Assembly: GCA_015057755.1 (NCBI GenBank)
Contig: SVDR01000011.1
Location: 1-43,403, forward strand
Direction of reading: 5' to 3'
DNA from: Lachnoclostridium sp.
GTDB lineage: Bacteria > Bacillota_A > Clostridia > Lachnospirales > Lachnospiraceae
DNA: 43,403 nt
This document shows, in pieces, positions 33,233-42,040 of the stretch. Each line of letters opens with the position of its first letter. Positions within the stretch are counted from its first letter, which is position 1. The notes under the pieces are model-generated. The model did no database searches. It had not been told where the DNA came from and saw only the letters and a program-made list of their open reading frames with translations. The position numbers were made by a program, and so were the translations under genes.

Positions 33233-34513
33233 ATGGCATATATTGGTATTGTCCTTTTACTGCTGGGATCTGCGTTTTTCTCAGGTTCTGAGATTGCATA
33301 TACATCTCTCAACAAACTGAAACTGAAAAAAGAAAGTGAAAATCCTAAGGGAGTCATGAAGGTTGTTCTGTACATATACAATCATTACGACCGTGCATTA
33401 TCTACGATCCTGATTGGCAACAATCTGGTAAATATTGCTGCGACTTCCATTGCGACAGTTCTTGCTGTCAGTCTGGCCGCTTCGATGGAAGGAAAGATTA
33501 CGGATGATCTGGCCTCCACTCTGGTAACGGTGATCATGACAGTGCTGATCCTGATCGTGGGAGAGATCACTCCTAAGATGATTGCGAGACGATGCAATGA
33601 ATCCATTGCAAAGTTTGCCGCATATCCATTACGTATTTTGATGATCCTCTTTTTCCCGGCTGTGATCATTACAACCGGGCTGGTAAATCTGTTCAGCCTC
33701 TTATGGAAAAAGGATGAGAGAGAAGATGTGACCATTACGGAAGAGGAATTTGAAAATATTCTGGATACCGTAGAGGACGAAGGTATCATTGATGAAAACC
33801 AGACGGATCTGCTGCAGTCCGCACTGGAGTTTACGGATCAGGACGCTGCAGACATCCTGACTCCGCGAATCGATGTCATTGGTTTTGAGATCAACGACAG
33901 TATGGATTATATTTTGAAGACGATTTCAGAGACTCAGTTCTCCAGATATCCGGTCTATGACCGTACCATTGACCATATTATCGGTGTTTTATATGTGAAA
34001 CATCTGTTGAAAGAGTTGATGGTAAATGAAAATGTTGAGCTTAAAAGCCTGATCCTGGAGCCAATTTATATTCCTAAGACGATGAAGCTGCATGCGATCA
34101 TGAATGAATTCCGTGTCAGTCAGACTCACATGGCAGTAGTCGCTGACGAATATGGCGGAACCATGGGTATTGTTACTATGGAAGACGTTCTGGAACAGCT
34201 GGTTGGTGAGATCTGGGATGAAAATGATGATATCGTCAATGACTGGCAGGAGCTTTCCAAGACCCGTTTCGAGTGTTCCGGAGATATGAACCTGAGTGAA
34301 TTGTTCGATAATCTGGATCTGGACGATGAAGAGCTGGAAACAGACTGTACGACGGTAGGCGGCTGGGCTGCCGAGGTGATCGGTGCGATGCCGGTTGAGT
34401 TTGACGCATTCGATTATAAGAACTTCACGATTCTTGTAAAACATGTGGATGAAAACCACCGAATCGAACGCATGCTGATCTTAAAACACAATTTTGAAAA
34501 TGAAGAAGAGTAA
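33233..34513 (+). CDS. CNNM (DUF21)/CBS-pair/CorC_HlyC membrane protein
   Basis: The 426-residue protein is the full-length form of the family. It has a transmembrane CNNM domain (1-165) with SEIAYTSLNKLKLK, STILIGNNLVNIAATS and VGEITPKMIARR. A CBS pair follows (about 205-330, TPRIDVIGFEI; GIVTMEDVLEQLVGEIWDE). The C-terminal CorC_HlyC domain (about 340-422) includes CTTVGGWAAEVIGAMP. It is predicted to move Mg2+ or related divalent ions, with nucleotide sensing by the CBS domains. It is a tandem paralogue of the preceding gene and shares its promoter. A terminator hairpin follows. Confidence 0.93.
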   Translation: MAYIGIVLLLLGSAFFSGSEIAYTSLNKLKLKKESENPKGVMKVVLYIYNHYDRALSTILIGNNLVNIAATSIATVLAVSLAASMEGKITDDLASTLVTVIMTVLILIVGEITPKMIARRCNESIAKFAAYPLRILMILFFPAVIITTGLVNLFSLLWKKDEREDVTITEEEFENILDTVEDEGIIDENQTDLLQSALEFTDQDAADILTPRIDVIGFEINDSMDYILKTISETQFSRYPVYDRTIDHIIGVLYVKHLLKELMVNENVELKSLILEPIYIPKTMKLHAIMNEFRVSQTHMAVVADEYGGTMGIVTMEDVLEQLVGEIWDENDDIVNDWQELSKTRFECSGDMNLSELFDNLDLDDEELETDCTTVGGWAAEVIGAMPVEFDAFDYKNFTILVKHVDENHRIERMLILKHNFENEEE

Positions 34514-34519
34514 ATAATT

Positions 34520-34550
34520 TAGCGCCGGGAGCGATAAGCTTCCGGCGCTA
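34520..34550. terminator. Terminator between the convergent CNNM and penicillin-binding protein genes
   Basis: A 9-bp perfect GC-rich stem (34520-34528 with 34542-34550) has a further GC pairing within the loop. T-rich sequence follows on the plus strand (GTTGTTTGCTT) and AAATTATTTA-type sequence on the other side, so bidirectional action is likely. Confidence 0.78.
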
Positions 34551-34572
34551 GTTGTTTGCTTGGATTTTGTTA

Positions 34573-37302
34573 TTAAGGTCTGGCAGCAGGTCCGTAATTT
34601 CCAGGTCCGTAATTTCCAGGTCCGTAATTGTTGTCAGAACCGGAAGTGGAACTGCTGTATCCTGGTCCGATATAACCAGGTCCTAACGGGATCGTTGTGA
34701 TCGTGGAAGAAGAGGAGCCTTCGGAACCTTCTTCCTCCGGAAGTGTTTCCACTGGTGTTGTGTGGATCGGACACGGTTCAGGCTGAGCAATATAGTTGGA
34801 ATCATCCGTTGCGCCGGTTTCATTAGCCGGGAGAACCATAGCAGCTCTCTGGATCTTGGATTCTTCCGGACAGAACTCTGTCGGTGTACCGCCGGATTCT
34901 GCACACACAGTTGTTAAAACATGATGGCTGCAGATCTCGGTAGGAGCCGTACCTTTTTCAAAATATTCGGTGTAGATCGAGCTTCCGCGAGGATCAAGCT
35001 CACACACACCCGGACTTGCAAGCATGCCGGACTTGCGGCAGACCTGAACGGCTTCAATAGAATCTGGTTTGTGGAAACCTACGTCAGCAAGACCTTCGTG
35101 CGCCTGTGTCATGATCTTGCGCCAGATCTTCTTGTGATAAGATGTACTGCTTCCGATCGCGGAAATCTTTTGGTTTTCATCACATCCGGACCATACACCT
35201 GCGGTGTAGTACGGAGTGTAGCCGACGAACCAGATATCGTTGTTGTCCGATGTGGTACCGGATTTACCGGCGTTGGACATTCCCGGAATATTGGCTGACG
35301 GGCTGGTGGAATTCAGGTTCACGCCAGGAGAAGCATACATACGGCTGCTTTCCATGGACTGTGCCATCGCATCAGTTAAAAGGAATGCGGTGGATTCTTT
35401 GATCACACGTCTGGTCTCCGGTTCATTTTCAAGGATAACTTTTCCGTCATGGTCAAGAATCTTTGTAAAGAATACCGGTTTTGTGTAAATACCATCATTC
35501 GCAATGGCTGCGTAAGCAGCAGTCAGTTCGAGGTTCGAAACACCTAATGTAATACCGCCGAGAGCAGTAGAAGCGTTGTAATCGCTGTCTGTCAGAGAAG
35601 TAATACCAAAGTTTCTGGTGTATTCAACACCAAGCTCTGCCGTAACAGTTTCCATCATACAGCGTACTGTTACGATATTCATAGAATAAACAATACCGTC
35701 TCGGATACTGCTGTATCCGAAATAACCTTTACCGCCGTACCAGTTGCGGAATGTTTTTGCACCCACTGTATATGGTGCATCATAGTAAACAGATGCGAGG
35801 GTATCTCCACAAGTATCAATAGCCGGAGCAAATGTTGTAAGAACCTTAAATGTGGAACCCGGCTGTTTCACTGTATTGGTGGCACGGTTTAAAGATCGGC
35901 TGATCTCTTTTTCACCGCGTCCGCCATTGATCGCTTTGACATATCCCGTGGACTGATCCATGAGAACGAAGGAGAGCTGCGGCTGTAAAATGTAATATAC
36001 AGACTCACCCAGTACAGTATCACCTTCTTTGAGCATCGCTGCCTTATAAGTCTCGATTGCTTCGGCAGCTTCCTCTTTGGAATTAAAGAGTCCGTCGAAG
36101 GATGCTCGTCCAAGATCCTTCTTGAAATAATTCTTCATACTCTCGTCAGAGTAGTGAGTAGTAGTGCCATCCTCGTGCTGAAGAGAGAGACGGTAGTCAA
36201 CCGAATAATAAACAACATCGTAGTTTTCTTCATTGTTTACTTCCGTATCAACAATTGCTTGAAGTTTCGGATCCTGGGTTGTGTAAATGGAAAGACCGCC
36301 GGAGAAGAGAAGATTATATGCCTGAGTTTCGGAATATCCTTTCTTTTCCTGAAGTGCTTCCAGAACCTGCTCGATCAGTTCGTCCGTAAAATATGAATAC
36401 GGAGAGTCGTTTTCTTTTGCAACCAGATCAACGTTCTGGATCCTGGAGTAGACATCGTCTGCCAGAGCTTCTTCCTGTTCGGCCTTATCGATATAGCCCT
36501 GTTCATACATATACTGTAAAATAACACGGCGCTTATCTTCGTTGTTTTTCTGACCTTTCTCGGAAATCGGGTTGAATTTGGAAGGGTTCTGAGTAATACC
36601 TGCGATGACCGTACATTCGGAAAGGGTAAGATCAGATACCTCTTTGTCAAAATAGCGTTTTGCCGCCGCCTTAACACCCAGAGTATTATTTCCAAGGTTG
36701 ATCGTATTCAAATAGTTTTTCAGGATAATTTTCTTATCCATGACTTTTTCCAGCTTGATCGCCAGATACCATTCCTGAATCTTTCTTTCCAGGGTTTCAC
36801 CGAAGGTATCTTCGTTGCCGCCTGCGAAGACGTTGTTTTTGATCAGCTGCTGCGTCAGTGTACTTCCGCCGCCGGCCGGGTCATTTGTCAGGACTCCGAC
36901 AACCGCACGCATGATCGCACGGAAATCAATTCCTTTGTGGTCCCAGAAACGTGCATCCTCGATCGCGACAAACGCATCAATCAGATCTTGCGGAAGTTCG
37001 TCATAAGTCGCCTCCAGTCGGTTTGCGCCGGATTTGACCAGTGTCTCGGTAAGATTTCCCTCGCTGTCATAGACCATGGTGGCAAAGCCGCTCGGCTCAA
37101 TACTTGCCACATCAATCTCAGGAGCAGAGTCAATAATACCTTTAAAGACTCCATAACCCAGACTGACTCCAAGCACGAAAACAAAGGCAACCATTACCAG
37201 TGCAAGCTTAATGCAGTACAGCAAAAGCTTATTGGTAACTTTCTCTGCTTTGGCCGTTGTCTTTTTCAGCTTCCGGGTTACGTCATTTTTTCCATATTTC
37301 AT
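34573..37302 (-). CDS. Class A penicillin-binding protein (PBP1A-type transglycosylase/transpeptidase)
   Basis: The 909-residue protein has a basic cytoplasmic start and one membrane anchor (about 26-52). The GT51 glycosyltransferase domain carries catalytic Glu115 in AIEDARFWDHKGIDF, plus GGSTLTQQLIKN. The transpeptidase domain has Ser483/Lys486 in PGSTFK, SMN in the next motif, and K680-SGT in AGKSGTTSDN. A long extension follows, ending in a Ser/Thr stretch and a Gly-Pro-Asn-Tyr repeat tail (about 870-909). It polymerises and cross-links peptidoglycan outside the membrane. AAGGAGG lies 8 bp before the start. It converges on the CNNM genes. Three bifunctional-PBP features being intact, an active enzyme is expected. 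Confidence 0.97.
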   Translation of the reverse strand: MKYGKNDVTRKLKKTTAKAEKVTNKLLLYCIKLALVMVAFVFVLGVSLGYGVFKGIIDSAPEIDVASIEPSGFATMVYDSEGNLTETLVKSGANRLEATYDELPQDLIDAFVAIEDARFWDHKGIDFRAIMRAVVGVLTNDPAGGGSTLTQQLIKNNVFAGGNEDTFGETLERKIQEWYLAIKLEKVMDKKIILKNYLNTINLGNNTLGVKAAAKRYFDKEVSDLTLSECTVIAGITQNPSKFNPISEKGQKNNEDKRRVILQYMYEQGYIDKAEQEEALADDVYSRIQNVDLVAKENDSPYSYFTDELIEQVLEALQEKKGYSETQAYNLLFSGGLSIYTTQDPKLQAIVDTEVNNEENYDVVYYSVDYRLSLQHEDGTTTHYSDESMKNYFKKDLGRASFDGLFNSKEEAAEAIETYKAAMLKEGDTVLGESVYYILQPQLSFVLMDQSTGYVKAINGGRGEKEISRSLNRATNTVKQPGSTFKVLTTFAPAIDTCGDTLASVYYDAPYTVGAKTFRNWYGGKGYFGYSSIRDGIVYSMNIVTVRCMMETVTAELGVEYTRNFGITSLTDSDYNASTALGGITLGVSNLELTAAYAAIANDGIYTKPVFFTKILDHDGKVILENEPETRRVIKESTAFLLTDAMAQSMESSRMYASPGVNLNSTSPSANIPGMSNAGKSGTTSDNNDIWFVGYTPYYTAGVWSGCDENQKISAIGSSTSYHKKIWRKIMTQAHEGLADVGFHKPDSIEAVQVCRKSGMLASPGVCELDPRGSSIYTEYFEKGTAPTEICSHHVLTTVCAESGGTPTEFCPEESKIQRAAMVLPANETGATDDSNYIAQPEPCPIHTTPVETLPEEEGSEGSSSSTITTIPLGPGYIGPGYSSSTSGSDNNYGPGNYGPGNYGPAARP
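34589..34630 (-). repeat. 15-bp tandem repeat coding the GPGNY tail of the penicillin-binding protein
   Basis: The unit GGTCCGTAATTTCCA occurs at 34589-34603 and 34604-34618, with a partial third copy to 34630. It encodes GNYGP-type pentapeptides at the C-terminus. The two full copies are identical at DNA level, so expansion and contraction by slippage are plausible. Confidence 0.9.
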
Positions 37303-37329
37303 TCAGGAAGCCTCCTTTACCATCTAAAC

Positions 37330-37358
37330 ATTATATCAAATTTTTTTTCAATAATAAA
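37330..37358 (-). promoter_or_regulatory. Possible promoter of the penicillin-binding protein gene
   Basis: On the minus strand TATAAT lies at 37330-37335, 27 bp before the start codon. The -35 at 17 bp spacing (TTTATT, 37353-37358) is poor and the region is AT-rich. Confidence 0.45.
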
Positions 37359-37364
37359 TAGCTA

Positions 37365-37393
37365 TTGTGGATTTTGTTTGAATGTATTATGAT
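37365..37393 (+). promoter_or_regulatory. Possible promoter of the YigZ-type gene
   Basis: TTGTGG (37365-37370) and TATGAT (37388-37393) are 17 bp apart, in the AT-rich region diverging from the penicillin-binding protein gene. Confidence 0.45.
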
Positions 37394-37496
37394 ATTTTTG
37401 ACACCCAAGTGGAGAAATATGAAGAAAGAATTACGAATTTTAAAAGATTCGTTTGTTTTTGTAATAAATGGAAAAACAAAAAGAGGAGAGTGGGCC

Positions 37497-38153
37497 ATGG
37501 CGGACAGTTATAAGATTCTTTATGAAGGCGGAGAAGCGGAGATCGAAGTGAAGAAATCGCGCTTTATCGCAACGACAAGACCGGTAAAATCCGAAGACGA
37601 GGCGGTGGCGTTCATCGCGGAAATGAAGAAAAAATACTGGGATGCCAGACATAACTGTTCTGCGTTTACCATCGGTATGAACCACGAGCTGACAAGATGC
37701 AGCGATGACGGGGAGCCTGCCCAGACAGCAGGACGACCGATGCTGGATGTTCTCCTTGGCGAAGATATCCACAATCTGTGTGTGGTTGTAACCAGATATT
37801 TCGGAGGAACACTTCTTGGCACAGGCGGTCTGGTGCGCGCATATTCCGGCGCAGTAAAAGAGGGTCTGGAAATGAGCGAGATCGTTGAAAAACACCGCGC
37901 GTATGAGATGTTTGTGGAAACTGATTATACGGGAGTTGGAAAGATCCAGTATATTTTAGGTCAGGAAGGAATCACGATTCTGGATAGTGTATACACAGAC
38001 AAAGTAGAGTTTCAGCTTCTTGTCCCGGTTGCTCAGTATGACGGTCTTGTTAAGAAAATTACCGAGGGAACCAGCGGCGGAGCCAAGATTGAGAAAGGCG
38101 ATGAGATCTGGTACGGATTATTAAATAAAGAAGTGATCCTGTTTGAAGATTAA
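37497..38153 (+). CDS. YigZ/IMPACT family protein
   Basis: The 218-residue protein starts at 37497 (MADSYKILYEGG), where GAGGAG is 8 bp upstream; the frame continues upstream without a ribosome site. The N-terminal IMPACT domain has KKSRFIATTRPV, DARHNCSAFTIG, RCSDDGEPAQTAGRPMLDVL and VVVTRYFGGTLLGTGGLVRAY, all signature blocks. The C-terminal DUF1949 half is a ferredoxin-like fold. Family members are soluble; the eukaryotic homologue binds translation factors and affects GCN2 signalling, while bacterial function is unclear. bipA follows with its own promoter. Confidence 0.93.
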   Translation: MADSYKILYEGGEAEIEVKKSRFIATTRPVKSEDEAVAFIAEMKKKYWDARHNCSAFTIGMNHELTRCSDDGEPAQTAGRPMLDVLLGEDIHNLCVVVTRYFGGTLLGTGGLVRAYSGAVKEGLEMSEIVEKHRAYEMFVETDYTGVGKIQYILGQEGITILDSVYTDKVEFQLLVPVAQYDGLVKKITEGTSGGAKIEKGDEIWYGLLNKEVILFED

Positions 38154-38157
38154 AGTA

Positions 38158-38186
38158 TTGCAATTTGCATATTGCGGTGCTATAAT
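38158..38186 (+). promoter_or_regulatory. sigma-A promoter of bipA
   Basis: TTGCAA (38158-38163) and TATAAT (38181-38186) are 17 bp apart and the -10 is preceded by TGC (extended). The start codon is 53 bp downstream of the -10. Confidence 0.88.
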
Positions 38187-38239
38187 TTTGACTCGGAAAA
38201 TTTGACCTGATTTTAAATTAAGAAAAGAGGCATTACTAT

Positions 38240-40081
38240 ATGAAGATCAAGCGTGAAGACATCAGAAACGTAGCGATCATTGCCCATGTTGACCATGGTA
38301 AAACAACGTTAGTAGACCAGCTCCTGAAGCAGAGCGGTGTATTCCGTGAAAATCAGGAAGTTGCAGAGCGTGTCATGGACTCCAACGATATTGAGCGTGA
38401 GCGCGGAATTACAATTTTGTCCAAGAACACAGCAGTTTTCTATAAAAATACAAAGATCAACATCATCGATACACCAGGCCATGCTGATTTCGGCGGCGAA
38501 GTAGAGCGTGTTCTTAAAATGGTAGATGGTGTTATCCTCGTTGTTGATGCATTTGAGGGTCCGATGCCGCAGACCAAATTCGTTCTCCAGAAAGCACTGG
38601 AGCTGGACCTTCATGTCATTGTTTGTATCAATAAGATCGACCGTCCGGAAGCTAGACCGGAGGATGTTATTGATGAGACACTGGAATTATTCATGGACCT
38701 GGATGCATCTGACGAGCAGCTTGACTGTCCGTTTGTATTTGCATCTGCGAGAGCCGGTTTCGCAAAGAAAGAACTGGACGATCCGGAAGTGGATATGAGC
38801 CCGTTATTTGAGACGATCGTTGACTATATTCCTGCTCCGGAAGGAGATCCGGAAGCGGAGACTCAGATGCTGATCAGTACCATCGACTTCAACGAGTACG
38901 TTGGACGAATCGGTGTCGGCAAGATTGACAACGGTTCTGTTCGTGTGAATCAGGAGTGCGTGATCGTAAACCATCATGAACCGGATAAGAAGAGAAAAGT
39001 AAAGATCGGTAAATTATATGAGTATGACGGTCTGAATCGCGTGGAGGTACAGAGTGCCCAGATCGGTTCCATCGTTGCCATCACAGGTATCACAGACATT
39101 CACATTGGCGATACCATTTGTGATCCGGAAAATCCGGAGGCAATTCCGTTCCAGAAGATTTCCGAACCGACCATCTCCATGAACTTTATGGTAAACGACA
39201 GCCCGCTTGCAGGTCAGGAAGGCAAGTATATTACTTCCCGTCACATCCGCGACCGTTTATTCAGAGAGTTAAACACTGACGTCAGCCTTCGTGTAGAAGA
39301 GACAGATTCTGCAGACTGTTTCAAAGTGTCCGGTCGCGGAGAGCTTCATCTGTCCGTTCTGATCGAGAATATGAGACGTGAGGGCTTCGAGTTTGCAGTA
39401 AGTAAGGCAGAAGTTATTTATAAAACGGATGAGAGAAATCGTAAATTAGAACCGATGGAGATCGCTTATGTAGATGTTCCGGAGGAGTTTTCCGGTTCTG
39501 TCATTCAGAAACTGACAAGCCGTAAAGGTGAGTTACAGGGTATGAGCCCGGCAAACGGCGGTTACACCAGACTGGAGTTTGCAATTCCGTCCAGAGGTCT
39601 GATCGGTTACCGTGGCGAGTTCTTAACAGATACAAAGGGAAATGGTATCTTAAATACGATCTTCGACGGTTACTCTGATTACCGCGGTGATCTCAGCTAC
39701 AGAAAGAATGGTTCCCTGATCGCATTCGAAGCAGGAGAGTCCATTACTTACGGTTTGTTCAATGCACAGGAACGTGGAACTCTGTTCATCGGACCGGGTG
39801 TAAAAGTATATTCTGGTATGGTTGTCGGTTCCTGTCCGAAAGCAGAAGATATCGAGCTGAACGTATGTAAGACAAAGAAACTGACTAATACTCGTTCCTC
39901 CAGCGCGGATGAAGCACTGAAACTGACACCGCCGAAGGACATGAGCCTGGAGCAGTGCCTGGATTTTATCGATACAGACGAGCTTCTCGAGGTAACTCCG
40001 AAGAGTCTGCGAATCAGAAAGAAGATCCTGGATCCGACACTTCGCAAGAGAGCTGCATTTAATAAGAAGAATCAGCAGTAA
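38240..40081 (+). CDS. bipA: Translational GTPase BipA/TypA
   Basis: The 613-residue translation-factor GTPase has G1 AHVDHGKTT (residues 15-23), the switch region RERGITI, G3 DTPGHAD and G4 NKIDRPEA. Domains 2 and 3 and an EF-G-like domain V precede the BipA-specific C-terminal domain, with [26 protein letters not shown]. It associates with ribosomes and supports ribosome assembly and growth under stress or cold. AAGAGG lies 10 bp upstream of ATG 38240. A strong hairpin follows the stop codon. Confidence 0.98.
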   Translation: MKIKREDIRNVAIIAHVDHGKTTLVDQLLKQSGVFRENQEVAERVMDSNDIERERGITILSKNTAVFYKNTKINIIDTPGHADFGGEVERVLKMVDGVILVVDAFEGPMPQTKFVLQKALELDLHVIVCINKIDRPEARPEDVIDETLELFMDLDASDEQLDCPFVFASARAGFAKKELDDPEVDMSPLFETIVDYIPAPEGDPEAETQMLISTIDFNEYVGRIGVGKIDNGSVRVNQECVIVNHHEPDKKRKVKIGKLYEYDGLNRVEVQSAQIGSIVAITGITDIHIGDTICDPENPEAIPFQKISEPTISMNFMVNDSPLAGQEGKYITSRHIRDRLFRELNTDVSLRVEETDSADCFKVSGRGELHLSVLIENMRREGFEFAVSKAEVIYKTDERNRKLEPMEIAYVDVPEEFSGSVIQKLTSRKGELQGMSPANGGYTRLEFAIPSRGLIGYRGEFLTDTKGNGILNTIFDGYSDYRGDLSYRKNGSLIAFEAGESITYGLFNAQERGTLFIGPGVKVYSGMVVGSCPKAEDIELNVCKTKKLTNTRSSSADEALKLTPPKDMSLEQCLDFIDTDELLEVTPKSLRIRKKILDPTLRKRAAFNKKNQQ

Positions 40082-40082
40082 A

Positions 40083-40112
40083 TTGCAAAAATAAGTCCCG
40101 GTATGTTACAAT
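40083..40112 (+). promoter_or_regulatory. Candidate promoter nested in the bipA terminator, driving the DUF523 gene
   Basis: TTGCAA (40083-40088) and TACAAT (40107-40112), preceded by TGT (extended -10), are 18 bp apart. The -10 lies in the stem-loop of the bipA terminator. The DUF523 start is 50 bp further on and no other promoter is visible. Confidence 0.55.
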
Positions 40113-40135
40113 GAAAGTAATGTACCGGGATTTTT
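40096..40135 (+). terminator. Rho-independent terminator after bipA
   Basis: An 8-bp perfect outer stem (40096-40103 with 40123-40130) extends through six weaker pairs (40104-40109 with 40117-40122) around a 7-nt loop, followed by TTTTT. Confidence 0.92.
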
Positions 40136-40162
40136 GAATTCCGGAAGATCGGAGGCGTAAAA

Positions 40163-40615
40163 ATGGAACATATTTTAGTGAGTGCTTGTCTCTGTGGCAA
40201 GGATTGTAAATGGGATGGTGGAAATAACAGGAATCAGAAATTGCTGGATTATATGGAATCAATGAAAGGAAAGGCAGAGTTTCATGAAGTCTGTCCGGAG
40301 CAAATGGGAGGGCTTTCTACACCGCGCCCGGCTTCTGAAATTCGCGTGGAAGACAGAAGGGTTGTAAATACAGAAGGTGTTGATGTGACAGAAGAATTCG
40401 AGCGTGGTGCAGAACTTGCTCTGCAAATGGCAAAAGAATTTGGATGTACGCTGGCAATTTTAAAGGAACGAAGTCCGTCCTGTGGCTGTCATGGCATCTA
40501 TGATGGAACCTTTTCCAAGAAGATTGTAGACGGAATGGGAAAGGCAGCGGAGCTTTTGATCGCGAACGGGATCAGGGTAATTGGAGAATCGGAAATTGAA
40601 AATGTGATACTATAA
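40163..40615 (+). CDS. DUF523 family protein (YbbK-like)
   Basis: The 150-residue protein has the family blocks ILVSACLCGKDCKWDGGNN (5-23), CPEQMGGLSTPRPASEI (44-60) and LKERSPSCGCHGIYDGTFS (101-119), each with conserved cysteines (9, 11, 15, 44, 106-109 region) that could bind an iron-sulfur cluster or zinc. The function of the family is unsettled; it sits near tRNA-thiolation or amino-acid genes in some genomes. GGAGG is 8 bp before the ATG. Base composition is already lower in GC than bipA, and falls further in the next gene. Confidence 0.9.
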   Translation: MEHILVSACLCGKDCKWDGGNNRNQKLLDYMESMKGKAEFHEVCPEQMGGLSTPRPASEIRVEDRRVVNTEGVDVTEEFERGAELALQMAKEFGCTLAILKERSPSCGCHGIYDGTFSKKIVDGMGKAAELLIANGIRVIGESEIENVIL

Positions 40616-40674
40616 ATATCAATAAAATATAAATTTGATAAATAGAATACACAGGACACAATATGTCTACATTG

Positions 40675-40708
40675 ATACCACGGCATTTCTCACTTTATGT
40701 CGTGGTAT
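40675..40708 (+). terminator. Inverted repeat between DUF523 and the XRE gene
   Basis: A 12-bp stem with one G-T pair (40675-40686 with 40697-40708) and a 10-nt loop, followed by only TT before CTAG. It may end the DUF523 transcript. Because it lies just upstream of a helix-turn-helix regulator gene, it could alternatively be an operator. Confidence 0.6.
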
Positions 40709-40753
40709 TTCTAGTGATATATCGGTATACTTAACACGAAAGGAGGAGTGTGA

Positions 40754-41359
40754 ATGAATCAGCAAAGAATAGGGCAATTTCTAAAACACCTTCGTAAAGA
40801 CAAAGGGCTGACACAAGAACAGCTAGCAGAACATTTCAATGTTTCTTCCCGAACTATTTCGCGCTGGGAGACAGGAAACAATATGCCTGATATAAGTATA
40901 CTTGTTGAAATTGCTGAATTTTTTGACGTAAGCATCTTAGAAATCATTAATGGAGAAAAGGACAAAGAGAAAATGAATGAAGAAATAAAAGAGGTGGCAG
41001 AATCACTATCTGATTATGCAAATGCTGAAAAAGAAAAAATGATGAAAGACATAAGAAACTATAATGTTATGGGCACAGTTGCAATAATTGTATATGGTAT
41101 TCTACGACATTCGGGACTGATTTTACAAAACCCATTTTTTGAAAAGCTTGCTCTATTCTGTGAAATACAGATTGTTATTACAATTATAATAACCTTTGCA
41201 CATACAATAGGGGCGTTAAGTAAACTACAGAAAAAGAATAAAGTAGCCATGATTCAAACAAGATTGAAGGATTTTCCCCCAATTGCACAAATAATAATTG
41301 CTGCGATTGTAGCATTTGTAATTGCCACATTACTTAAATTATTTTTCAGTGTAATTTGA
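40754..41359 (+). CDS. XRE family transcriptional regulator with C-terminal membrane segments
   Basis: The 201-residue protein has an HTH_3 domain at residues 5-65 (KGLTQEQLAEHFNVSSRTISRWETGNNMPDI). A charged linker follows, with two strong hydrophobic helices (about 132-152 and 178-198) and a weaker one near 106-116. This makes it a membrane-tethered regulator, a type common in Firmicutes. AAAGGAGGAG is 7 bp before ATG. The gene is clearly more AT-rich than its neighbours and uses AT-ending codons (ATA, AAA, TTA), suggesting recent acquisition or low expression. No partner gene adjoins; the neighbours are the DUF523 gene and a convergent PH-like gene. Confidence 0.88.
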   Translation: MNQQRIGQFLKHLRKDKGLTQEQLAEHFNVSSRTISRWETGNNMPDISILVEIAEFFDVSILEIINGEKDKEKMNEEIKEVAESLSDYANAEKEKMMKDIRNYNVMGTVAIIVYGILRHSGLILQNPFFEKLALFCEIQIVITIIITFAHTIGALSKLQKKNKVAMIQTRLKDFPPIAQIIIAAIVAFVIATLLKLFFSVI

Positions 41360-41382
41360 TTTTGAAATTCGATTTGCAAAGA

Positions 41383-41432
41383 AAAATGCCCCGGTACAGG
41401 TTCAAATACTGAATTGTGTACCGGGGCATTTT
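41383..41432. terminator. Bidirectional terminator between the XRE and PH-like genes
   Basis: A 15-bp perfect stem (41383-41397 with 41418-41432) begins with AAAA and ends with TTTT, so a T run follows the GC-rich core on both strands. The loop can itself pair (TTCA with TGAA). Confidence 0.92.
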
Positions 41433-41458
41433 ATAAACTCTGAAAAAGATTTGTGTGC

Positions 41459-41890
41459 CTACGGCTCCGGATGACCAAAATCGCAGTCACCATCACCATC
41501 CAGATCCATGTGCATATGTGGCGGGGCATCCATTCCGTCTGCATAGAACTCTTTGCCGACCACATTTCGATGCTGTCTGCTTTCTTCCACAGCCTGGGAG
41601 ATCAGATTGCGAACTTCCATCGGTTTCTTGATGTTTTTCAGAATCAGTTCCGGAGTGGCGTCTGCTTTGGCTTTTACGATAATGTCTCCGGTGCCAAATA
41701 TCTTGCCGAGAAGCGTCTGGTGGAAAGTCAGATCCACGATACGGTATAATAACGTTTCGTTGAGAGTGGTACTAAACAGACCTTCTTTGATCATCAGACG
41801 GTCATTCTCAATATAGTATTTAGTAAAACTGAACGGGAACCACATAAAGTGTTTTCGGTCCTGCCATAAAATGTTGTTTGTATTGCTCAT
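41459..41890 (-). CDS. Bacterial PH-like domain protein with acidic/His tail
   Basis: The 143-residue protein starts at 41890 (MSNTNNILWQDRKHFMWFPF), 7 bp after AGGAGG. The longer frame to 41971 has no ribosome site. Residues about 15-105 fit a bacterial PH (DUF304/bPH_2) domain: SFTKYYIENDRLMIKEGLFSTTLNETLLYRIVDLT, then GTGDIIVKAK, and the PMEVRNLISQAVEESR helix. The ILWQDRKHFMWFPFSFTKYYI opening is also typical. The tail (121-143) carries two His-Met steps and the run DLDGDGDCD, which looks like a calcium loop. There is no membrane segment. Function is unknown; bPH proteins are often involved in envelope or stress responses. Confidence 0.8.
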   Translation of the reverse strand: MSNTNNILWQDRKHFMWFPFSFTKYYIENDRLMIKEGLFSTTLNETLLYRIVDLTFHQTLLGKIFGTGDIIVKAKADATPELILKNIKKPMEVRNLISQAVEESRQHRNVVGKEFYADGMDAPPHMHMDLDGDGDCDFGHPEP

Positions 41891-42005
41891 ACAGTGTCCT
41901 CCTTTCAAAATATCTGGAAGAATTTTGTAAATTCCAAATGTTTTCCTGTATTTATTATAATTCACAGACAATAGAAAAGCAATGGTAGTTTTTCTACCGA
42001 AACAC

Positions 42006-42034
42006 TTGACTTTTTGACTTTCCGTGTTTAATAT
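42006..42034 (+). promoter_or_regulatory. sigma-A promoter of the phenylalanine T-box operon
   Basis: TTGACT (42006-42011) and TAATAT (42029-42034) are 17 bp apart, with transcription expected near 42041. A second TTGACT at 42014 has no good -10. Confidence 0.78.
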
Positions 42035-42040
42035 AGTAAA

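Noticed and set aside
34589..34630. Short tandem repeats considered as a CRISPR-like array
   Set aside because: Units are 15 bp, contiguous, without spacers, and in frame with the end of the penicillin-binding protein gene.
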